Shown here piece after piece: positions 5,143 to 8,739 of a DNA stretch of 8,739 bases. The first letter of the stretch is position 1. Each line of letters begins with the position of its first letter. The notes under the pieces were generated by a model, which was not told the DNA's origin, searched no databases, and saw only the letters and a list, made by a program, of their open reading frames with translations. Where the stretch lies: the NCBI GenBank assembly GCA_017860985.1, contig JAGFXG010000034.1, forward strand, positions 1 through 8,739. The letters run 5' to 3'. Source of the DNA: Deltaproteobacteria bacterium. GTDB taxonomy: Bacteria > Desulfobacterota > Syntrophia > Syntrophales > Smithellaceae. Made by a program: the position numbers and the translations under genes.

Positions 5143-6696
5143 TTATGATGCGCTGTAAGCTTCTTTCAGCTCGCGCTTTAATATTTTCCCGGACGGATTC
5201 TTGGGAAGTTTATCGGCGATAAATATTTTCTTCGGGCATTTAAACCCGGCCAGGTTGCTCTTGCAATAATTGATAATTTCCTTTTCGTCAAGAGAGGCGC
5301 CTTTTTTGGGGACAACCACGGCCGCCACGATCTCTATCCATTTCGGGTCGGGCAGTCCGATAACCGCCAGTTCCTCGATGCCCGGATACCGGTAAAGCAC
5401 CTCTTCGACCTCGCGGGAAGCCACGTTTTCGCCACCCGTCTTGATCATGTCTTTTTTACGGTCCACGACATACAGGTAGCCGTCATTGTCAAAGCGGCCC
5501 AGATCACCGCTGTGAAACCAGCCGAACTGGAAAGCGTCCGCGGTTTTTTCCGGATCGTTGAGATAGCCGGTCATGACATGGCCGGACCGATGAACGATTT
5601 CTCCTACGGTTCCGACGGGGACGAATTTTCCGTCATCATCCATCAGCCGGGTTTCTACGTTCAGAACCGGTTGTCCCGCGGAGCCCGGTTTGAGCAGCTG
5701 ATCTTCCGGTTTCAGAATGGTGGCCACCGGTCCCATCTCGGTCTGCCCGTAGTAATTCCAGAGTTTCAGGTTGCGAAACGTAACAGACAGCTGCTTGATG
5801 ATCTCCACCGGCATGATGCTGGCGCCGTATGCGGCTTTTTTCAGGCTGGCGTGGTTATAGTTTTTAAATTCCGGATGATTCAAAATCCCGATCCATACCG
5901 TGGGCGGGGCGAACATATGGGTGATCTGATACTTTTCAATGAGTTTGATCATCTCCAGGGGATCCGCCTTGTGCATAATGACATTTGTGGCCCCGATATA
6001 CAGATAGGGCATGAGGAAACAATGAAGTTGAGCACAATGGAACAGGGGCAGGGCATGAAGACTGACATCGTAGGTGTCATACTGGCCGTCGAAAATACAG
6101 CTGTGATACTGAGACATGAGCGCCCGGTGCGAGAGCATCGCGCCTTTGGGTTTGGACTCCGTTCCGCTGGTGTAGGGAATTTGCACGACATCTTCCGCGC
6201 TGACCTCCACCTGCGGCTCGTCATAAGGCATCGTTTCCATTTCCGAGATCATGTTGAAGAACCCGTCAGGGACACTGGAATCCCCCAGGGGAATAAAACC
6301 CCATTTTTCAACGGTGGAAAATTTGTCCTGGTCCTTGGCGATAATCGGGTAGAGGATATCCTCCACAATAAAGATCCGGGACCCCGAATGATTGATGATG
6401 TAAGCGATTTCCTCGGCGTTGAGCATGTAGTTGATAGGCACCTGGATCGCGCCGATTTTGGCAAGGCCGATCATGCTGATGGGATAGTAGTGGGAGTTGT
6501 ATGCGTAGATAGCCACCCGGTCCCCTTTTTTGATTCCGTAGCTGGTCATCAGGTTGGCAAAACGTCTTGCCTCCCGTTCCAGATCGTAAAATGACAGTTT
6601 AAGATCGCGGAAAATGATTGCGGTTTTATCGCCGTATTTCGTTGCGGCTCTGCGTGCCATGTCTCCGATAGTGTCGCGGTTGATGATATTTGCCAT
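5143..6696 (-). CDS. AMP-forming acyl-CoA ligase (ANL superfamily), medium/long-chain type
   Basis: The enzyme activates a carboxylic acid with ATP to an acyl-adenylate and then transfers it to CoA. The 517 aa hold the ANL motifs in order: phosphate loop YTSGTESKPKG (175-185), YYGQTE (315-320), SGDLG (396-400), DRKKDMIKTGGEN (412-424) and the C-terminal catalytic lysine K504 in NPSGK. The phosphate loop has Glu-Ser where most members have Thr-Gly. The chain is close in length to FadD-like and LcfB-like proteins, but the substrate cannot be read from sequence. ATG 6696 is preferred because GAGG lies 10 nt upstream; the in-frame TTG at 6744 has no ribosome site. It lies 224 bp downstream of another ligase on the same strand and ends at a strong terminator. 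Confidence 0.9.
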   Translation of the reverse strand: MANIINRDTIGDMARRAATKYGDKTAIIFRDLKLSFYDLEREARRFANLMTSYGIKKGDRVAIYAYNSHYYPISMIGLAKIGAIQVPINYMLNAEEIAYIINHSGSRIFIVEDILYPIIAKDQDKFSTVEKWGFIPLGDSSVPDGFFNMISEMETMPYDEPQVEVSAEDVVQIPYTSGTESKPKGAMLSHRALMSQYHSCIFDGQYDTYDVSLHALPLFHCAQLHCFLMPYLYIGATNVIMHKADPLEMIKLIEKYQITHMFAPPTVWIGILNHPEFKNYNHASLKKAAYGASIMPVEIIKQLSVTFRNLKLWNYYGQTEMGPVATILKPEDQLLKPGSAGQPVLNVETRLMDDDGKFVPVGTVGEIVHRSGHVMTGYLNDPEKTADAFQFGWFHSGDLGRFDNDGYLYVVDRKKDMIKTGGENVASREVEEVLYRYPGIEELAVIGLPDPKWIEIVAAVVVPKKGASLDEKEIINYCKSNLAGFKCPKKIFIADKLPKNPSGKILKRELKEAYSAS

Positions 6697-6920
6697 TGCT
6701 TGGTTACCTCTTTTCGTTTGTTTATTTTTTTTCGGCGGGGACAAAATCCATGGTGCCTGTCGAATGGATCAGGGTGAGCCATTCCGTTGCAGCGCTCCGT
6801 CCGGAATATATTACTTTAATTTATGCTCCACCTTTGTCTGTGAAGTGGCATTGGTTTGGATGAAAATTAATACCCTGCCTGATCTTTTTTGCTTTGGCCT
6901 GAAGCCATTCCCAGAAAAGT
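6697..6920 (-). other. Spacer between the two acyl-CoA ligase genes
   Basis: I find no gene, no terminator with a U-run and no strong promoter in these 224 bp. One small inverted repeat, GAATGG (6762-6767) with CCATTC (6779-6784), surrounds an 11-nt centre. The absence of a terminator leaves open that both ligase genes are on one transcript. Confidence 0.4.
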
Positions 6921-8561
6921 TTAACTCTGGTATTTTTTCTCGAAAATTTCCTTCATCTTAAACTTCTGGATTTTTCCGCTGGCCGTCATGGGGTAGCTGT
7001 CAACAAATTCCCAGTATTTCGGAATTTTATGACGCGCGATTTTGCCTTTGCAGAATTCAATGAATTCGTCGGCTGTCGCTGTCTGTCCGTTTTTCAACTG
7101 AATCGCCGCCAGCACCTGTTCACCGTATTTTTTGTCAGGGATGCCAACAACCTGGACATTGACAACCTTCGAATGCGTGAAGAGAAATTCTTCCAGCTCA
7201 CGGGGATAGATATTTTCACCGCCCCGGATGATCATGTCTTTGATCCGGCCGGTTATTTTATAATAACCGTTTTTGTCCACCACTCCCAGGTCGCCTGTGT
7301 GCAGCCAGCCGTCCTTGTCAATGGTGTTCGTCGTGGCTTCGGGCATTTTGTAATATCCCTTCATCACGCAGGCGCTGCGGGTCACGATTTCGCCCTGTGT
7401 GTCAGGAGGTAAATCTTTGCCGCTTTCCGGGTCGATAATTTTACCTTCGATATCCGGCAGCAGACGGCCGACGGTGGCAACCCGCAGTTCCACCGGATCG
7501 TCGCGCCGCGTCATCGTCATGACCGGCGAAGATTCCGTCTGGCCGAAGGCGATAACGATTTCGGAGCAGTGCATTTTGGTGATCACCTGCTTCATCGCTT
7601 CGACGGGGCAGGGCGCACCCGCCATAATGCCGGTGCGCAGGGAATTCAGATCGTAACGGTCGAAATCGGGATGATTCAGGATGGTGACAAACATTGTCGG
7701 GACACCGTTGACGGCCGTGCATTTCTCCTGATCTATCATTTGCAGCGCTTTGATCGGATCGAAGTATTCCAAAAGAACCATTTTCGATCCGTGATAGACG
7801 CAGTTGAGAGTGCTCATGACGCAGCCGAAGCAATGAAAGACAGGGACCTGAATCAGCAGACTGTCCTTTTCGGTCATCCCCATCACATCCCCGACCATAC
7901 GGGCGTTGTTAACGATGTTATGATGCGTCAGCATGACGCCTTTGGGGAAACCGGTTGTTCCGGAGGTGTACTGCATATTGATCACATCATCATCGGACAG
8001 AGCATTCATCCGCTCATCCAGCGCCGCCTCGGAAACGCTCTCACCCATGTTGATCAGATCGGAAAATTTGAACATGCCGGGAGTGCTTTCTCTCTTCCCG
8101 ATATAGACAACGTTTTTCAGAAGAGGAAGTTTGGAGGAAACAATTTTCCCGGGCTGATCGTTGTCCAGTTCCGGCAGAATGCGGCGTACGGTTTCGTAAA
8201 AGCTGGTATCACGGTACGCGTCGATGAGAAACAGGGTAGTGGAGTCCGATTGCTTGAGAATATATTCCAGCTCATGTGTCTGGTAGTTGGTGTTGATCGT
8301 GACCAGAACTGCGCCGACCATCCCCAGTGCATATTGCAGATAGACCCATTCCGGGACATTGGTCGTCCATACGGAAACGTGATCGCCGCGCTTGACGCCA
8401 AGCGCCATCAGTCCTCTGGCCGTCTTACGGCATTGATCATATAACTGGGAATAATTAAGGCGGATATTGAATTCGGGAGCAACGAGCGCCGGATGATCGG
8501 GGAAGCGGCCGGCGGTTTCTTTAATCACTTCACCCATCGTTTTGCTTACAAAATCGGACAT
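6921..8561 (-). CDS. AMP-forming acyl-CoA ligase (ANL superfamily), ACSF2/FadD-like
   Basis: This is a fatty-acyl-CoA ligase of 546 aa acting through an acyl-adenylate. Motifs in order are the consensus phosphate loop YTSGTTGFPKG (198-208), FGQTE (339-343), WLHTGDLG (419-426), GRIKDMIIRGGENIYP (438-453) and the catalytic lysine K530 in TASGKIQK. The pattern AFGQTESSPV and the overall length resemble the acyl-CoA synthetase family member 2 group, which mostly takes medium-chain acids; that substrate range is inference. The GTG at 8570 lies inside the ribosome-binding site, and ATG 8561 sits 6 nt after GAGGTG, so ATG 8561 is the likely start. It is the first gene after a strong promoter, and the paralogous 517-aa ligase follows. 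Confidence 0.92.
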   Translation of the reverse strand: MSDFVSKTMGEVIKETAGRFPDHPALVAPEFNIRLNYSQLYDQCRKTARGLMALGVKRGDHVSVWTTNVPEWVYLQYALGMVGAVLVTINTNYQTHELEYILKQSDSTTLFLIDAYRDTSFYETVRRILPELDNDQPGKIVSSKLPLLKNVVYIGKRESTPGMFKFSDLINMGESVSEAALDERMNALSDDDVINMQYTSGTTGFPKGVMLTHHNIVNNARMVGDVMGMTEKDSLLIQVPVFHCFGCVMSTLNCVYHGSKMVLLEYFDPIKALQMIDQEKCTAVNGVPTMFVTILNHPDFDRYDLNSLRTGIMAGAPCPVEAMKQVITKMHCSEIVIAFGQTESSPVMTMTRRDDPVELRVATVGRLLPDIEGKIIDPESGKDLPPDTQGEIVTRSACVMKGYYKMPEATTNTIDKDGWLHTGDLGVVDKNGYYKITGRIKDMIIRGGENIYPRELEEFLFTHSKVVNVQVVGIPDKKYGEQVLAAIQLKNGQTATADEFIEFCKGKIARHKIPKYWEFVDSYPMTASGKIQKFKMKEIFEKKYQS

Positions 8562-8610
8562 ATAATGCACCTCGCCATAAATTGAAATTTCAAATAAGTG
8601 CGGTTTAAAT

Positions 8611-8628
8611 CCACTTAACGTTAACTGG
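8611..8628. promoter_or_regulatory. Palindrome at the transcription start, possible operator
   Basis: The 18-bp sequence CCACTTAACGTTAACTGG is palindromic except for one symmetric C/C pair, with a perfect 10-bp core TTAACGTTAA. It begins 4 bp downstream of the -10 box, covering about -2 to +15, a common position for repressor binding. The regulator cannot be named. Confidence 0.5.
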
Positions 8629-8632
8629 GTTG

Positions 8633-8662
8633 CATATAGCCGATTTATTTCGGTTCTGTCAA
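8633..8662 (-). promoter_or_regulatory. Promoter of the 546-aa acyl-CoA ligase
   Basis: A perfect TTGACA (8662-8657), an 18-nt spacer and TATATG (8638-8633) form a good sigma-70-type promoter on the minus strand. The predicted start near 8626 leaves a leader of about 65 nt before the ATG at 8561. Confidence 0.6.
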
Positions 8663-8739
8663 TAGATTTCTTAAGGCTTAATCATTTTTGGGGCTTTTTC
8701 TGGCCGGTATTTAACGGGCATGGATAATAGTTAAATAAT

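Noticed and set aside
5512..6594. 360-codon open frame on the plus strand
   Set aside because: It is fully antisense to the 517-aa acyl-CoA ligase and is His/Arg/Asp-rich, typical of a shadow frame.
7569..8444. 291-codon open frame on the plus strand
   Set aside because: It is antisense to the 546-aa ligase, with composition typical of a mirror frame.
1..8739. Mobile elements, CRISPR, tRNA or rRNA genes
   Set aside because: No regularly spaced repeats, transposase or integrase frames, cloverleaf pattern or rRNA-like sequence were seen.

Overview
The window reads as chromosomal DNA from an anaerobic, fatty-acid-using bacterium, most likely a deltaproteobacterium of the Syntrophus/Smithella/Desulfobacterota kind. 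This assignment is an inference from gene content: MeaB plus methylmalonyl-CoA epimerase, two different acyl-CoA ligases, a TrpB2-type tryptophan synthase beta chain, and RarA preceded by a small four-cysteine protein. Base composition looks balanced and even. I see no insertion sequence, prophage gene, CRISPR array, tRNA or rRNA. Every supported gene lies on the minus strand, so transcription runs from right to left.

Layout in the direction of transcription: (a) 8739-8562 is a promoter region with a perfect -35 box and a palindrome at the start point. (b) 8561-6921 is an acyl-CoA ligase of 546 aa. (c) After a 224-bp gap, 6696-5143 is a second, different acyl-CoA ligase of 517 aa, closed by a 12-bp perfect terminator hairpin. 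(d) 5084-4704 is a small MerR-family regulator. (e) 4703-4287 has no convincing gene; it holds a cluster of hairpins, then a long inverted repeat, two overlapping promoters and a 19-codon upstream ORF leading into meaB. (f) 4286-3294 is meaB and 3106-2702 is methylmalonyl-CoA epimerase, separated by a spacer with short tandem repeats. (g) 2701-2350 is the leader of trpB2. (h) 2349-988 is trpB2, followed by a strong terminator. (i) 903-646 is a small Cys-containing protein overlapping, by ATGA, the start of rarA (649 to the left edge, truncated).

The most interesting part is the trpB2 leader. Upstream of the gene there is a short reading frame with three consecutive Trp codons. It is followed by six segments that can pair either as 1:2, 3:4 and 5:6 (5:6 being a terminator with eight U) or as 2:3 and 4:5. 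This is the logic of tryptophan attenuation, extended by one extra switching step and applied to a solitary trpB2 rather than a trp operon.

Functionally, the two ligases would activate carboxylic acids to CoA thioesters, and MeaB with the epimerase would support B12-dependent methylmalonyl-CoA mutase in propionate or odd-chain metabolism. The mutase itself is not in the window.
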